DNA from: Epichloe hybrida
Lineage: Eukaryota; Ascomycota; Sordariomycetes; Hypocreales; Clavicipitaceae
Assembly: GCA_019022495.1 (NCBI GenBank)
Contig: JAFEKR010000009.1
Span: forward strand, 2,310,781-2,374,780
DNA length: 64,000 nucleotides
Direction: 5' to 3'
The notes beneath the pieces were generated by a model. It was not told the DNA's origin. It saw only the letters and a list, made by a program, of their open reading frames with translations, and did no database searches. A program made the position numbers and the translations under genes. This document shows, piece after piece, positions 1-11,774 of the stretch. Every line of letters starts with the position of its first letter. The stretch's first letter is position 1.

Positions 1-1024
1 TGCTGCCATGGTTGACTACCTAGGTAGGTAATACGTCCGTACTTGGGTCGTTGGATGTGAAGTGGGGAGAGAATCATGACATTTCGGAAAAAAAAGTCGA
101 AAATGGACCGATAGATAGTGAAGGGACATGAGACATGGACAACGGGCCCCCGCCACTTGCCAGTTCTGTGTCAGCCCTGCTGGTTTTTTTTTTTTGTTGC
201 ACGAAAAAAGCGGCGCAGCCAACTGGCCACTAATTTGTGCGTACAGACTACGGATTACACACGACTTCTTCTCTCTGCTTTTCGTGTCTTTTCGTGTTGA
301 TGCTGGTATTACAGGGTAGTCCGTATGAGTCACATCTTTACGGATTACTGACATACGCGTGTGTATGTATATCTGCCCTTGAGCGCGTGTCACGTGTCAG
401 CCGTAGCACCAACTTTCCACCGCAGTGATGCTCCTTGGATGAGGAAAAGTGACCCACGCTGCCTGCCTCATAATAATGTCGAAACCGGTCCGAGGAAGAA
501 TCCTCCTCCTCGTGGGGAGTGGGCACGTGTGGTCCTGTTGTCTTACGTACAAACATGACACAGACTGAATACATACATACAATCTACCCATTTGGCTAGT
601 AGATGCCCAGCATTGCCTCAATCGTAAATGAGCCGACTAATAATAAACATTTATTGAAGCACCTTGGTGATATGGTTGTATATCTACTGCTTGAGTCCAA
701 ACGTCTGTACAAGGACAAGATCCCACGCCTCGTGCACTTTGAATAACACGATCAAGTATTTTTAGATAATAACAGTATCAAATAGCATCTTTTCCCCGTC
801 CGATTCATTCCGTACTTTTGCTGCTGTGAGCCACCACCCAGTCAGTCATGAACCCAAACTTGCAAGATGGCATGACGTCATTTCCCCAGTCTCCCATAAA
901 AAGATGGACGCTAAATGGCACCTTGGAAGACAAAAGACAAAATCATTGATAGCCATCGCTCCTTTAACGAGGCTGCAGAACCCCCCCCCCCCCTTTCTCG
1001 TCTGCGCGGCGCAAGAAACAAACC
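1..1024. other. Intergenic DNA, no supported gene
   Basis: No reading frame here has a recognisable domain or a splice pattern extending into a longer product. The stretch holds homopolymer runs (T around 184-195, C around 980-991) and an AT-rich section around 640-790. The last few hundred bases are probably the promoter and 5' leader of the plus-strand kinase gene that starts at 1025. Confidence 0.6.
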
Positions 1025-1880
1025 ATGGACAGTCAAATTGGCAAATTAGTAGAAAAAGCATGGGCCAAGTACTCGCGGCTCAGTCCGGGCCAAAGACTCC
1101 GTGAGGCCATCACCACTTCACTTCTCCCCAGATAGGATCCGCGCGTTTTCTTGCAAACTCACACCTCGACAGTGATAGGAGTCGGCGGCATACCAGGCTC
1201 AGGTAAAGTAAAAACTGTGCTCGAGGCCATTCCACCCCGGGGGGGCTCCCGAATTAACTCCCCGGGCAAAAAAAGGCAAAACCACCCTCTCCCGAATCGT
1301 CTCCCAGAGACTCAATCTGCGCGCCTCGGAGGCGCAGCCAAGTCACCCACCCCCAGCTACGTATGTCCCCATGGACGGCTTCCATCTCACGCGGGAGGCG
1401 CTCTCCGCGATGCCCGACCCCGAGACCGCTCATGCCCGCCGCGGCGCAGCCTTCACCTTTGACGCCGCCAAGTTCTTGTCATTGGTCGAGGAGCTTCGCG
1501 CACCGATTCCCTCGCGTGCCATTCTCGCGCCGTCGTTTGATCACGCCGTCAAGGATCCCAAGGAAGACGATGTGTCCGTGCTGCCAACGCACAGGATTGT
1601 CATCTTGGAAGGCAACTATCTTGCGCTGGACAAGGACGTGTGGCGAGACGCCGCCAGCCTGTTTGATGAGCTGTGGTTCGTGCAGGTGGATTTCGAGGTG
1701 GCGAGGAAGAGGTTGAGGGAGAGGCATGTTCGGGCGGGTATTGCAAAGACGGTGGAGGAAGGGGACAGGAGGGCCGTGGAGAATGATCTTGTGAATGGGG
1801 GGGAGATTACAAAGTATAGATTAGCCGTTGACGAAGTTGTGCAGAGTAGAGAAGATGGGTCATGGGTTCACGAATGTTGA
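1025..1880 (+). CDS. P-loop nucleoside/uridine-kinase-like protein (YFH7/YggC type)
   Basis: Three exons, 1025-1100, 1173-1202 and 1276-1880, with introns of 72 and 73 nt, give a 236-residue protein, the usual size for this family. Joined exons read LIGVGGIPGSGKTTLS, so the Walker A motif is at about residues 30-39; the central exon is only 30 nt and the second intron falls inside the glycine codon just before Lys37. PMDGFHL follows at 67-73 (Asp69 matches the usual substrate-site aspartate), then RRGAAFTFDA and ILEGNYLAL, and an RRLRERH-type lid-like stretch. These are hallmarks of the uridine kinase/phosphoribulokinase superfamily. The family phosphorylates nucleosides or small metabolites with ATP; the substrate of this subgroup is not established, and yeast YFH7 is the closest relative I can name. 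The 3' neighbour is convergent. Family placement is firm, substrate is not. Confidence 0.85.
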
Positions 1881-2115
1881 CGCTTTCATATGACATGATG
1901 GTTTTACTCGGCAGACGAATCATCATCTTTTTTTTTCAGGAATGTTGAGATATATATATATATATTCATATTTTTTCAAAAAATAAAAAATTAAACAATG
2001 CGACCTCCAACTGAAAACACGCTTGCTATGCAGCATTTCAATTGCACTACCGTATTGCCTCTGCCACCAGACCTACCAACGTCGTTTGGTCATTACTCCA
2101 AACCTACATCTTTTC

Positions 2116-3308
2116 TCATTTCGACTCGCTCAACTTACTCATCTGAGGCGCCATGCTCAAACCCATTCCTTTCCGTGACGCCAGCGCCTTGGACCACCTC
2201 TTCTGATCCCGAATCGGCTCGCCGTGTCCGTCCAGCCCCAGAACCTCCATGAGTTCCGGCATCTCCGCGTGGTCCCTCGTCGTCTTCATCTTATGACACC
2301 ACGTCACGCGCTTCTCCTCCACGGGCCCATCGTCGCCCCCATCCCTCCCGCCACTGCTCGGATCCTGGAACGAGCCCATCGCCATGGGCCGCTCCCCCCG
2401 TGGTGTCGAGAGCGGCGTGAGGAGGTCGAAAGGCTCAAAGAGAAACTCACCACCCACCTGGCGCTGATCACCCGACTTGAGGGCCAGTCCTCTCGGAACG
2501 AAGCGCAGTCCCTGCCCAATACTGTCAAGGGTGCTCTTCCACATGCTCTTCCTCATGTACGCAGGTTTCGCGCCCATGGCAAGCGTCTTGCTCATGCCGA
2601 GCTCGTCGAACAACGATCGCGTCGGATCCGTGTAGATGGGGAACGGGCAGTTGGTTGCCTCAACGTACATGTCGATGAGTTCTGGGTCGCCGCACCCAAC
2701 CACGACGATGAACGTACTGATCGGTAAGCCGAGTAGCGCATCGGGTGTGATGGATTCGGCGAGCGTGCGAAGGTATTCCTGACAGTTCTGGATAAAGCAC
2801 GCAAAAAAAAAAAGGTCAGTCACACGGTGTTCGGGTGCCAGTACGACCGACACCTACGTTCCCAATAAACAGGGGGGGGGGAGGCATGACGACATACACC
2901 ACAGAAGAAGTTTCGAATAAACACGACCAGCACTCGTCTTGCTACGTTATGCCCGCTATACAAGCTCTTGAATGTCCTCGATCTGCCATCCTTATCCAGA
3001 ACAATGTATTCCCCAATCTTGGAGATCGTCTCTGCCGAGGGCAGCTCATTGGTCGTGCACACCTCGCCTTCAAAGTCCTCCGGCTTGGTCTTGTTGACGT
3101 CGATGGACTTTGGGGGCGCTGCAGGCCCCTCCGCAGCTGAAATCGATGCGCGTTCAACCGGTACTGACGTCTGATCGGGCGAAGCTATCGCGGCGCTCTT
3201 CGTGTCAGTCGGTGGAGGCGCTGCTGCGTTCTGCTCTGGTGCATCCATGTTGGCCGGGGCCTCCTCTCTTACATGTGCTGATGCAGCGCCGGGCATGGAG
3301 CTCTCCAT
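2116..3308 (-). CDS. AhpC/TSA-type thioredoxin-fold protein (peroxiredoxin-like)
   Basis: Two exons on the minus strand, 3308-2898 and 2787-2116, around a 110-nt intron (donor GTATGT, acceptor CAG), give 360 residues. The splice joins TTC TGT GGT to AAC TGT CAG and so creates FFCGNCQEYL, a CxxC motif at about Cys136/Cys139 typical of the AhpC-TSA_2 (peroxiredoxin-like 2) family. Before it comes a disordered, Ala/Pro-rich N terminus; after it comes a thioredoxin-like core (TFIVVVGCGDPELIDMY, CPFPIYTDPTRSLFDELGM). The C-terminal part is long and charged. Role inferred: thiol-dependent redox activity in the cytosol. I chose Met3308, which opens MESSMPGAASAHV; an in-frame extension upstream to about 3404 is possible but not family-like. 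The gene is divergent from the small gene at 3768. Confidence 0.82.
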
Positions 3309-3767
3309 ACCGAAGCGAAAACAGGACCGGTGCTTTTCCTCTATGTTACAGACTCTGAGAGTGATCAGAATGAAGGAAACTTGGGCGAAAACAGAAACCA
3401 CCAAGAAAAGAGCTTGGATGGAAACGAGTTGGCTGTGGATGGACTAGTGCGCTACCCTACACGATTTCCAAGTTTCACCGCCCTCTTTCGCTTTTTTATT
3501 CGAGTTACGAGAAAGCATTGGATGGATAAAATCGCACCGGAACTAATAAAATGAAACTGAATCATAGTCACTCGCGCTTTCGTTTTGATATATCTAGTTG
3601 ATATTGTGATCTTGAGTTGCCATCACTGACTCCCAATCAACAATGAGCATCATGTCCACAGTGGGGCGGCGGGCACCTCAGCAAAACGTCCTAATAATCA
3701 GCAACACCCCAAACACAAACCTGTTCTCATCCCAAGTCTCAGAAACACCGGTATCGCACTCACTACA

Positions 3768-4223
3768 ATGGACGAACAAGAGGACGGAATTCTCAACATC
3801 GAATTTTCTGATGACGAAGTCGATGTTGTCAAGAAGAAAGCCGACAGAACAGGCCAGACAGAAGACGAGTTTCAGATTGTCAAAGACAATTATCGCGTGA
3901 GAGTAGAAAACGGAGATGTACGTTTCATCTTGCCGCCTTGCGACCTTGTATCTCCTCAGACAAGATGCTCACAACCATCTCATTAGCTACACAAGCATGT
4001 AGAGCTTCCTCTGAGGGCCGCCATGAACAAGATGCGCACCCAAGAAATCATCCATGCTGTTGAAGAGCTGTATTTTCATCGCCGATTCCAGGACGGCGTT
4101 GACTTGGTGAACCGAGCCTTTGACAACAACGGGGCAGCATCAATCGACAACGATTCACGACAGTTATTGGAAACGTACAGGGACAAATGCCAGCAAAATC
4201 TGGACATCTTCACACAAGCATAA
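3768..4223 (+). CDS. Small conserved ascomycete protein, helical/TPR-like
   Basis: Two exons, 3768-3917 and 3987-4223, remove a 69-nt intron (GTACGT...TTAG) and encode about 128 residues. The N terminus is acidic (MDEQEDGILNIEFSDDEVD). The second exon is helical: MRTQEIIHAVEELYFHRRFQDGVDLVNRAFD, followed by DSRQLLETYRDKCQQ, resembling a single TPR-like helix pair. A second in-frame acceptor at 3995 would remove three residues. I recognise the general layout from other filamentous ascomycetes but know no function. It is divergent from the AhpC/TSA gene across about 460 bp and convergent with the gene ending at 4599. Confidence 0.65.
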
Positions 4224-4598
4224 TGGACTGCATCTGAAGATGGCGCTATTGTTTCCTAATGACGCTTCTATCGGCTGTCTAAATGACACACGATTTTCAA
4301 GATGGACCAAAGCTCGTTCTTTACCTAGCCGTGGATATTTGAGCTTTTCTCACACCGATCCGCGCCTTGTACTCGTCCCATCTCTCTCATGTCAACCACG
4401 TTGCCTTTATTGGCAATCTTTGGCGTACTGGCCCGTGCTTCTTCCAACTCAACCCCCCTTGGGATGCTTGGAAAGAGCCTTATCGCTAATTAGACAAAAT
4501 CACGGCTCCAACCCCTCATTACTAACGAGCAAAACGCACCATCATAGTGCATGTGAATCGACCGCGCTGGGTCTAGCCGTGAGTTGTTAGTCCCGAGC

Positions 4599-6480
4599 CT
4601 ATCGTGACGTACTCAGACCTTTCACTGTTGAAGGGCTCTGGGGTGGAGAAATGTCCCTTCTGTTCGCTACATTGGGCACTACTGGGCAAGCTTTGCTCCC
4701 AACGTTTGATTTCTCATTAGACATTGGAGGTGTCTTGATCGCGGTATCCACCGCCTGTGGTGCAGAGCTGCCGCTCAGCCAGGTCTTGTGTTTCGACATG
4801 TCTGCGACAGCAGCAGCTGACGAGTAGTTGCGGGCTGCCTGAGTGCGAAGAGGAGTCACAATCGATTGATTGAGGCCTGCTGGGGTTGGGGCGCTGCATG
4901 AGGACAATTTCTGGATCTCTGAAACCGAGTACTTGATGCAATGAGGTTTGGCATCGGCGCGTTCGAAGTCCTTCAAGGACTGTATGACAGACTGTATGAC
5001 AGGTTTAGGCTGAGCTGCTTGTTTTCGCGACTCAGCCTTGCGCTTGATGCGCACGAGAATGCGAAGCAAATCAAGGAGCTCGGATCTCATATCGTCTGTT
5101 TCTGATTTCAGAAAGCCTCTTGTAAGCCAACCATCGATGGCAGTCTCTTGAATGTCAGATACGGCATCTTCCGATACATTCAGTCCAGCTGCAGCTGCTT
5201 CAGGAAGAATTTTTTCAATGAGATCGAACAGCATCTGGGCCGCGTCCTCGATTGTCGGTACATTCGTCCCTTGCTTAGGAGTTGATGGTGATTCTACGTC
5301 GACCAACTTGGCTTCGTTTTGGCTGGTCTTTTGCGTAGTTATGCACTCCTTGTTGGAGGTGGGAAGCTTGAAGCTCGCAGGAACGTCAGTTCCGGTAGAT
5401 TGACTTCCAGGGTTCACAGCACAAAGGGCACGAGCCGCGGCCTTCTGAAGAGATTCCAGATAGAGGCCGAATTCCTTGGCTTCGGACGCATTGGAAAACT
5501 GGAGAATGTAGCGGAAGTTGCTGTCCATGACCCGAGAGCAAAGTCGGCAGCAGTCGCCTTCAATTTCCGGTACAGAGATCTCGAGCACATTGTGCGATTT
5601 GTCTTCCTTATTTGCTGCCGAAAGCTGTATCAAGGCCTTGTCGCTGTTCTTTTGTATTTTAAGAGCACACGTGACAACAAACAGAGGCTTTTTGGTCCCT
5701 GCATCCAGCAACTTGCATAACCCCCTATAGACTACCTGCTCCGAGACCAGTGGCTTTGGCTTCATAGGGAGTGTGGTTTTGGTAGGAGTCGATATTCTTT
5801 CGGGCTTGGTCTCGGGTTCGCGTTCGGGCAAGTTATGAGGCTGTTGAGCAGGAGGAGGAAGTCTGACTACTATGCCACCAGGAGGTACAAGGCCGCCAAA
5901 CTCCCCCATCGCTTCATCATCAGTAGGGTATACCGACTTGAGTCTTTTCGGTCCCTGGGATTCCCGCCGAATAAGCGGAGGCGCTCTATCAAGAAGAAGC
6001 CAGTTAGTCTCGTAATAGTCCCATAGTAGCCATGGAACAATCCATGAACGAAGAAGAAGAACCAGCGCTACTTACGTATCAGCGTGATGCCGATTCATGT
6101 ATGTCTCCGTTATTTTGGCCCATGGGCGGCTGTCACCAATAGCAAGGCCTTGCATATCTGCTGATTCCTCATCTTGAATATGAACTGTCGAGCCTGTTAA
6201 CCATCACCACCGCGGGGCAGTGGAACGAGTCAAATGCAGGCAAGTACCTTTCCATTTACTTTCCAAGCCTTTCCTCAAAGACGGAGCATAGTGTGCTGTG
6301 CCGTTTCTACGACCAGGCTCATACGAGGGGCGTTTGCCCTCCCTATCGCTCAGAGGAAGCTCATCTTGTCGTTGACGTCCAAGGTCGGCCTGCGAAGATG
6401 GCACATTAGTGTGTTGGCGCGATGTGCGTGCGTGGGAGCAACTTTACCATGCAGGCCTTTTGGAGGTCTGTACTATCCAT
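4599..6480 (-). CDS. Four-exon protein with a PH-like domain, function unknown
   Basis: Minus-strand exons 6480-6448, 6389-6248, 6193-6076 and 5985-4599 join in frame (phases 0, 1 and 2) to 559 residues. All three introns have canonical donors and acceptors (GTAAAG, GTACTT and GTAAGT; CAG, CAG and TAG). The N-terminal 120 residues are polar and include a WAKITETYMNRHHAD segment. A folded region follows from roughly residue 175 to 280 (VVYRGLCKLLDAGTKKPLFV, RVMDSNFRYILQFSNASEAK), reading like a PH/RanBP-type beta-sandwich with a closing helix (EFGLYLESLQKAAARAL). A second helical block (QMLFDLIEKILPEAA, DDMRSELLDLLRILVRIKRK) and a low-complexity tail come last. The 33-nt first exon is the least certain part. 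I do not recognise the protein and assign no function. Confidence 0.65.
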
Positions 6481-6939
6481 GGCTTGCTTCTCGAAGGCCC
6501 GGCAAAGCTCATGGAATCAGGATGAAACAGGAGAGAAGGAAATGGGAGTTTCGGTAGTGGGGCAAAGGATTCAACAAAGAAGATTTGCTCTTCATAGGAA
6601 TGAATTTGAAAGAAGCGCTAGAAACGGGACGTTGCAGTTGGCAACGACTTGACCTGGCAGGTGCCGTTCGGTTGCCAGTGACAGCAGCTGTCCATGGGGA
6701 AAGCTTGGACGAAGAACGAGTCCCCCGGCCTGGAATCAGCCCTGCAACAAACCGCTCGTCTGTTCAACCAAGGAAGTTCTTTGAGGGGGCGCGACCAACC
6801 CCTTCACACACTGCCGACTTACGGCTTTACTCGCGGGCATTGGTTGTACTTGTACAGTATCTCGGCTTGAGCTGGGAGACGGGGACTAGATCCCCAAGAC
6901 GGACGAACTGACTGGCCATACGCGGACGATCATGTGTCT
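6481..6939. other. Intergenic, probable promoter of the upstream minus-strand gene
   Basis: About 460 bases lie between the start of the PH-like gene and the first recognisable piece of the decayed NmrA-like gene. No frame with family features was found. The distal half could hold the lost N-terminal exon of the NmrA relic, but I cannot see a Rossmann GxxGxxG there. Confidence 0.4.
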
Positions 6940-7896
6940 GGAAAGCCTTGATAAAAGTCGTCCAGGCCGATGGGATCGTCAAGGACCAGATGGTGAAGGC
7001 GTCCAAAGGAACCTGGGCGGACTCTCAACACCAGCTCCGTTGACCCTGTGCGTCGTGTGAAATCCGCACCTTCCCCTGCACAGATCACCATAAAGCATAA
7101 CGCTCGCTGACTTGAATTTGACAGGCCTTGCACCAGCCCGGGGGTATCACAGAAGGGAATCACGGAAAATAAATTGTCGACGCTGCGTTCGAAGCAGGCG
7201 TCGAGATCTTGGTTTGTAGTGGCACCGCTTCTCCCAAGAGGATTACACATGGCAAAATTACAAGTGCTGGCATGGACGTTAGGTCTGAGCTGGGCGTATT
7301 GTTCAAACGGAAAGCTCTGCTGACATGTGATTCTTCTCCGCGCAGAAAAAAAATCTCGTTGCAGAATACGCAAAAACCAAGGGATTCAAGGCCGCCATCA
7401 ATGTCGGCGCCGGGTGGTACCTCGAGAATCACTTCGTTCCTGAAGTTGCGGGTCTCCTAGGTGGTTTGCCTTCTACCCAAGACGTAGACGACAATCTTAC
7501 CTTGACGGTGCCCAACTGGGGAGGAGACGAGACGATTCCCTTCAATTCTATTACAGACGATCATAGCGACATCGTCCACGGCGTGCTGCTTGACCCTGAG
7601 GCTTACAACGGAAAGGACATACAGGGTGTTAGAAACCTTGCTACCCCTGAGCAGCTTGTCAGAGCAGTGGAAAAAGGTAGGCTTCGTTCGTCAAGAATGC
7701 GCCCGTAATGTGGACTAACACGAGCGTGCATAGCAACCGGCAAGAAGTCCCGCTTCGTTGAAATCAAGGACTGGACAACAACCATTGATAATCTATGGAA
7801 GCCTCGGGATTGAAACGACCAAGAACCTCTTCGGACTCGTTCAGTACACGAATGGACAGTATTTCGGCGTTCCCAGTGATAGCTCACAATCCAAGT
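6940..7896 (+). pseudogene. Decayed NmrA-like NAD(P)-binding protein
   Basis: Family-like pieces occur in order but not in one frame. Around 6955-7015 one frame reads VVQADGIVKDQMVKASKGTW, the segment after the first half of the NmrA Rossmann fold. Around 7180-7280 DAAFEAGVEILVCSGTASPK and HGKITSAG appear, directly preceded by an in-frame TAA where the family usually has a coding residue (GK*IVDAA). From 7347 KKNLVAEYAKTKGFKAA, GAGWYLENHFVPEV and PNWGGDETIPF follow, then an intron with good borders (7676-7733) and KSRFVEIKDWTTTIDNLW. A one-base shift near 7799-7802 ends the frame early; the other frame continues GIETTKNLFGLVQYTNGQYFG to a stop at about 7896. The Rossmann N terminus is missing. 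NmrA-like proteins sense NAD(P) redox state; this copy is very unlikely to make one. No RIP-type AT enrichment is seen. Confidence 0.75.
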
Positions 7897-9134
7897 AGCT
7901 GAAGACTCCGACGGTGACTGCTCGGGGACTCTCGCCGGCGAACAACCAACTCATTTCTGTGGACAAGTTTGCGCAGCGGCGTGCTTTGGCTGCGTGATTG
8001 GGAATCTCATGAATATCGGCAAGACAGGAGACGGGGTTTTGTTGTAATTGATGGAGAGGGGTTTTGCTATGTCTTTGTTTCGTTGGTGTACTGCCTGCCC
8101 GCTCACTGCCGTTGTGGTTGATAATAACAAGAACTGGGCGTGCAATGCATCAGGCCAAAACTTTGGTCCTACAACGAATTGAACCAACAAACCGATTTCC
8201 GTAAACCGAGTGCCTTTGTTTTTCATGCAACAGGGACTTCTAGAAGCACCAAACGAAACGCGCGGGATGGGTTGAAAAGCTTGTCAAAGTCCGTTCACAT
8301 GACAAAAGCCGACCGTCTCATGGCATGAAGCAAATTTGAGCCCATTCATGCAGTGTGTTGCTTTTGTTCTCGGTAACTCACCCATGGCAACTTTGCTTAT
8401 TACCGCGATTCTCTCACCAGCAACGACAACGCGCAATGGGGTCCACGCCTCCTACCCGCAGGAGCCGGGGGGCTGGCCAAGATGGCCTCCCTAATAACTC
8501 GCGGGAAGCGGAAGACGGAGCCGGATAGCTCAACGAAGTTGGGTGGAGACTACGGACGTACAGGTGAATCAGAGGTGATATTGTCTCAGGAGTCAGAACT
8601 GTTGGGCTGTCCGGTTTGGCAGATCTGGCTTTTACAGGTGCCAGTGCCCCACCGTGGCCTCCCAACATGACTTCAGTCGGTCTGTTACTTTTTAACGATG
8701 CAGACGAGACAGTATTTCCCCTCATGGGACCGAGATAGTCAGAATAACATCAGCACATTTTGGAAGAGGGAGTGATGGGCTATTTTTGTTCGTCTTTTCT
8801 CACAGCCCCTGCTTCCCTCCACCCGGCCGCCTCCAATTTATCGGCCGCCGTTTCCAAATACATAGATGTAGAGATATTCTAGGGAAGGGTCCTGAGTCCT
8901 GACTTGTTTCCCCCCCAGCTCACCCAATTCCCACGTTGCCACGCCACTGCCTCTCCTGAAAACCGGGGTTCGTCAATAAGTCAATACAGAACAAGCATTA
9001 TCAGCTTCCAGAAGCGCACTGAAATCTCCCATCCCATCGTATTTCAGTACCAGTCATTGACCTCCTTTCGCCCTTGAAGAAGATACATTTCCCACTCCAA
9101 CACAACACATCGTCTCGATTCACACACACGCACA
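7897..9134. other. Intergenic DNA, nothing recognised
   Basis: Only short frames without family features. The last 150 bases, with pyrimidine-rich and CA-rich stretches (9110-9132 ends in an ACACAC run), are probably the leader of the gene at 9135. Confidence 0.5.
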
Positions 9135-9928
9135 ATGTCCCGCGTCACGGCTCCCATGTCCAAGATGGCCAGATCGCTGAGCAGCTCAACGTCCGGCGTG
9201 GTCGCTCGCTCTGCTCACGCCGCCGGGGCGTCACTCATGCCCAAATACGCAGAGCTGCTGCACAACCGGCGGAGTCACGAGCACTCCGATGTACGTATTC
9301 TATCACAAGGGCATCTTCCTTGAATTTCCCCAAGGACAGAGTGCAAGGATGCGCGAAAACTGCATGAAACGCAACTAGTCACCTTTTTGAAAAAAAAAAA
9401 AAAAAACAAGAAACGAGAACCTCGTGGCTAACCTCGTCCAAGTCCAAGTCCTCCCGTGGCCTCGCCACGACTCACCGTCCGACACCCCAGCCATCGCTCG
9501 CCAACCGCACCAAGCCCCTGATGCAGACCTTCCACTCCTCCGCCTCACCAGCCACGCACACATCCAAAACGCACATTGACGCCGCTGTTCTCCCCTCAAT
9601 GGGCTTCCTGGTCGGCTCATCGAAACCCGGCCATGGCCCGCGCATGCCGCTCCTCCCCGACAACTATGGCGCCGCCCACGTCCCCATGGCCACAGAGACC
9701 ATCACCGTGCCCGAGGTGACCATTGTGGCAGCCGACCCGGACAACGTGGTCCCTGGCGCACCAAAGGCGGGCATACAAGGCCTCGGTCTCGATGGCGTTG
9801 AGCTCAAGTTCTTGTACGACGAGAGCAGTCAGCCTCGTCGGGAGCAGGAGAGCAGTGGCATGATTCGCGACATCTGGAAAGGCATGGTCGAGGACGTCTT
9901 TGGAGGGACCCCCAAGAAGGCCATCTGA
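9135..9928 (+). CDS. Conserved hypothetical protein, possibly mitochondrial
   Basis: Exon 1 is 9135-9290 (donor GTACGT). Exon 2 starts at about 9443 and ends at 9928, giving roughly 213 residues. Several in-frame AG acceptors lie between 9430 and 9448, so the join is approximate. The first 35 residues are rich in Ser, Arg and Ala with almost no acidic residue (MSRVTAPMSKMARSLSSS), which resembles a mitochondrial presequence. Exon 1 ends with MPKYAELLHNRRSHEHSD. The second half has a hydrophobic PEVTIVAADPDNVV stretch and a charged C terminus (MIRDIWKGMVEDVF). The 152-nt intron contains an 18-A run. I do not recognise the family. Confidence 0.65.
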
Positions 9929-10542
9929 GCTCCATGGAGTTTTTTTTTTTTTTTCCCCCTCTCTCGCAAATGTCCAGTTTGGCACCCACATTGCACTTTT
10001 TTTGTGTTGGAAATACATAGTTTGTAACGATGCGAGGGCTGGAGAAAGATATGGATTGGACTGGGAGGAGAGGCCGATGGACTTTTTCTTGATGTGTGAT
10101 ATGAGCGTCGTTGTTTCTGAAGAAACCACCACTTTGAGCTATAGGATGTTCTGATAATTCTGTGCGCAAGGCGCCAAAAACAATTTCAATTCAATTAAAA
10201 AAAAGACCAAGACATGCGTAAACCAATTCCAACTTTGGTTGCCATCCGGAGTTTTCTTTCAGAACATAATTCATGTTGGACACATACTTTGTCTCATTCG
10301 ACACCTGCGGACTCGTTGTATATGAAAACGTCGATTGATTTTCCGTACCTAAAGCTACATACAAGTTTATAAAGGAACTTTATCCCAAAGGTATCATCTG
10401 CATCGTGATATCACAACACTCTCTCTGGCCTTGTTACACCCCTCCCTGGAGCACCTCAATGCTCTCCTATGTCCACCCCCCCCTCCTTGCCCTACTGTCC
10501 ATATAATTGACCACCAGTCGCAGGCCCTGCTTTACCATCCAT
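9929..10542. other. Intergenic between convergent genes
   Basis: 3' flanks of the gene ending at 9928 and of RAE1, whose stop is at 10543. It holds a 15-T run near 9939-9954, AT-rich candidate polyadenylation sequence around 10180-10210, and C-rich tracts around 10476-10490. No gene seen. Confidence 0.5.
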
Positions 10543-11774
10543 CTACCTCTTCTTCATCGACGGTCGTGGCTTACACTCGTCATTAGTCACGGGATGCAGC
10601 ATAACCTTGATTGGGTAGTTTTGGGTGTTGTGCTGGTAGCCCTTGCTCCAGTCGTATCCGACAGCATAAGCGAAGATGCTACCGTTCTTGTTGAAAGTCG
10701 TGGCGGTAATGCTACCTCCGACGTTGGGATACCCCTTGAGACGGTGCTTGGCGTCCTTGTCCCAGAAGTGGAACGTGCCGTCCGATCCGGCAGTGCTAAA
10801 GGTTCCGTGGACGGGATGGAAGGAGATATCGTTGACGGCATGTACATTGACGACGTTGTTCACCGCCGCATCTCGGTGGCATTTGAATGAGAAGTTGGAA
10901 CTGAACAGATCGCTTGTCAGCCATTTTCAAGGCGCAGCTGTTTGTAGACAGACGCGAAGCAACGGCGATACGACTTACCTTGCATCCTTGTCCTCAACGT
11001 ATTGAATGGCGCAACGACCCTCGATGCTGCCGATAGCAAAGCCCGCAGAATCGGTAAAGCAACTGACGACTCGCGTCTGCCACTTGAGCGGGCTCTGGAG
11101 CGTCTTGTAGAACTTGGATGGGTTCCGCATATCGATCACGTTGATGTATCTGTCTGCAGTGCCAACAACGCACAAATTGTCCCTGACATCCATGGTATAT
11201 ACGCGCTCCTGGCACGAAACAGTCGCTGCTGCCTGTCCCTGCTGCCTCAAGTCCCAGTACTTGATCGTCTTGTCCCATGAGCCAGATACTATCATGGGAG
11301 CACCGCCACTCTCGAAGAACCGACACGCTCGAACGGGTTGATCGTGCGTGCCAATGATAATATCTTGCTGAGAAGCCAGGTCGCACACTTTGACATTCTT
11401 ATCCGCACCAGCTGATGCTATCTTCGTACCGTCCTGCAAAGCAAAGGAAAAGTTCAGTAAGCGGTTCGAGCCAAATGGTTGCTGTGGCAAGTCGCCACCG
11501 GCCAGCTTACCTTGGAGAAGTCGCAACTTAGGACTGGCTGTGAGTGTTCGTATGCGTGCCGACCTTGGCTCTGGCCATTCTGGGAAATCTCGTAGACTCG
11601 GACCTTGTTATCCCAGCTGGACACGGCGAGGAAGTCGGGTCCATTGGGGGCTGGTGAAAAACTGAGGTCGGAGATGGTATCGGTGGGAGGATCGCTGAGT
11701 GCCACGTCAGATTTGAGGTCACCAACGGTATTGGTCGCTGCCGAGCTGGCGGCAGACCCGAAGAGACCAGACAT
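10543..11774 (-). CDS. RAE1: mRNA export factor RAE1/Gle2 (WD40 nucleoporin)
   Basis: Minus-strand exons 11774-11511, 11433-10979 and 10900-10543 join in frame to 358 residues, the normal length for fungal Rae1/Gle2. Introns are 77 and 78 nt with GTAAG-type donors. The protein is a seven-bladed WD40 propeller: FLAVSSWDNKVRVYEI, KIASAGADKNVKVCDL, MIVSGSWDKTIKYWDL, LCVVGTADRYINVIDM, AIGSIEGRCAIQYVED, TFSTAGSDGTFHFWD and IFAYAVGYDWSKGYQ. The SWDKTIKYWDLR blade and the closing GYDWSKGYQHN are diagnostic. Rae1 sits at the nuclear pore with a Nup98-type GLEBS partner and acts in mRNA export and spindle control. It is probably expressed constitutively; nothing unusual is seen. Confidence 0.95.
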
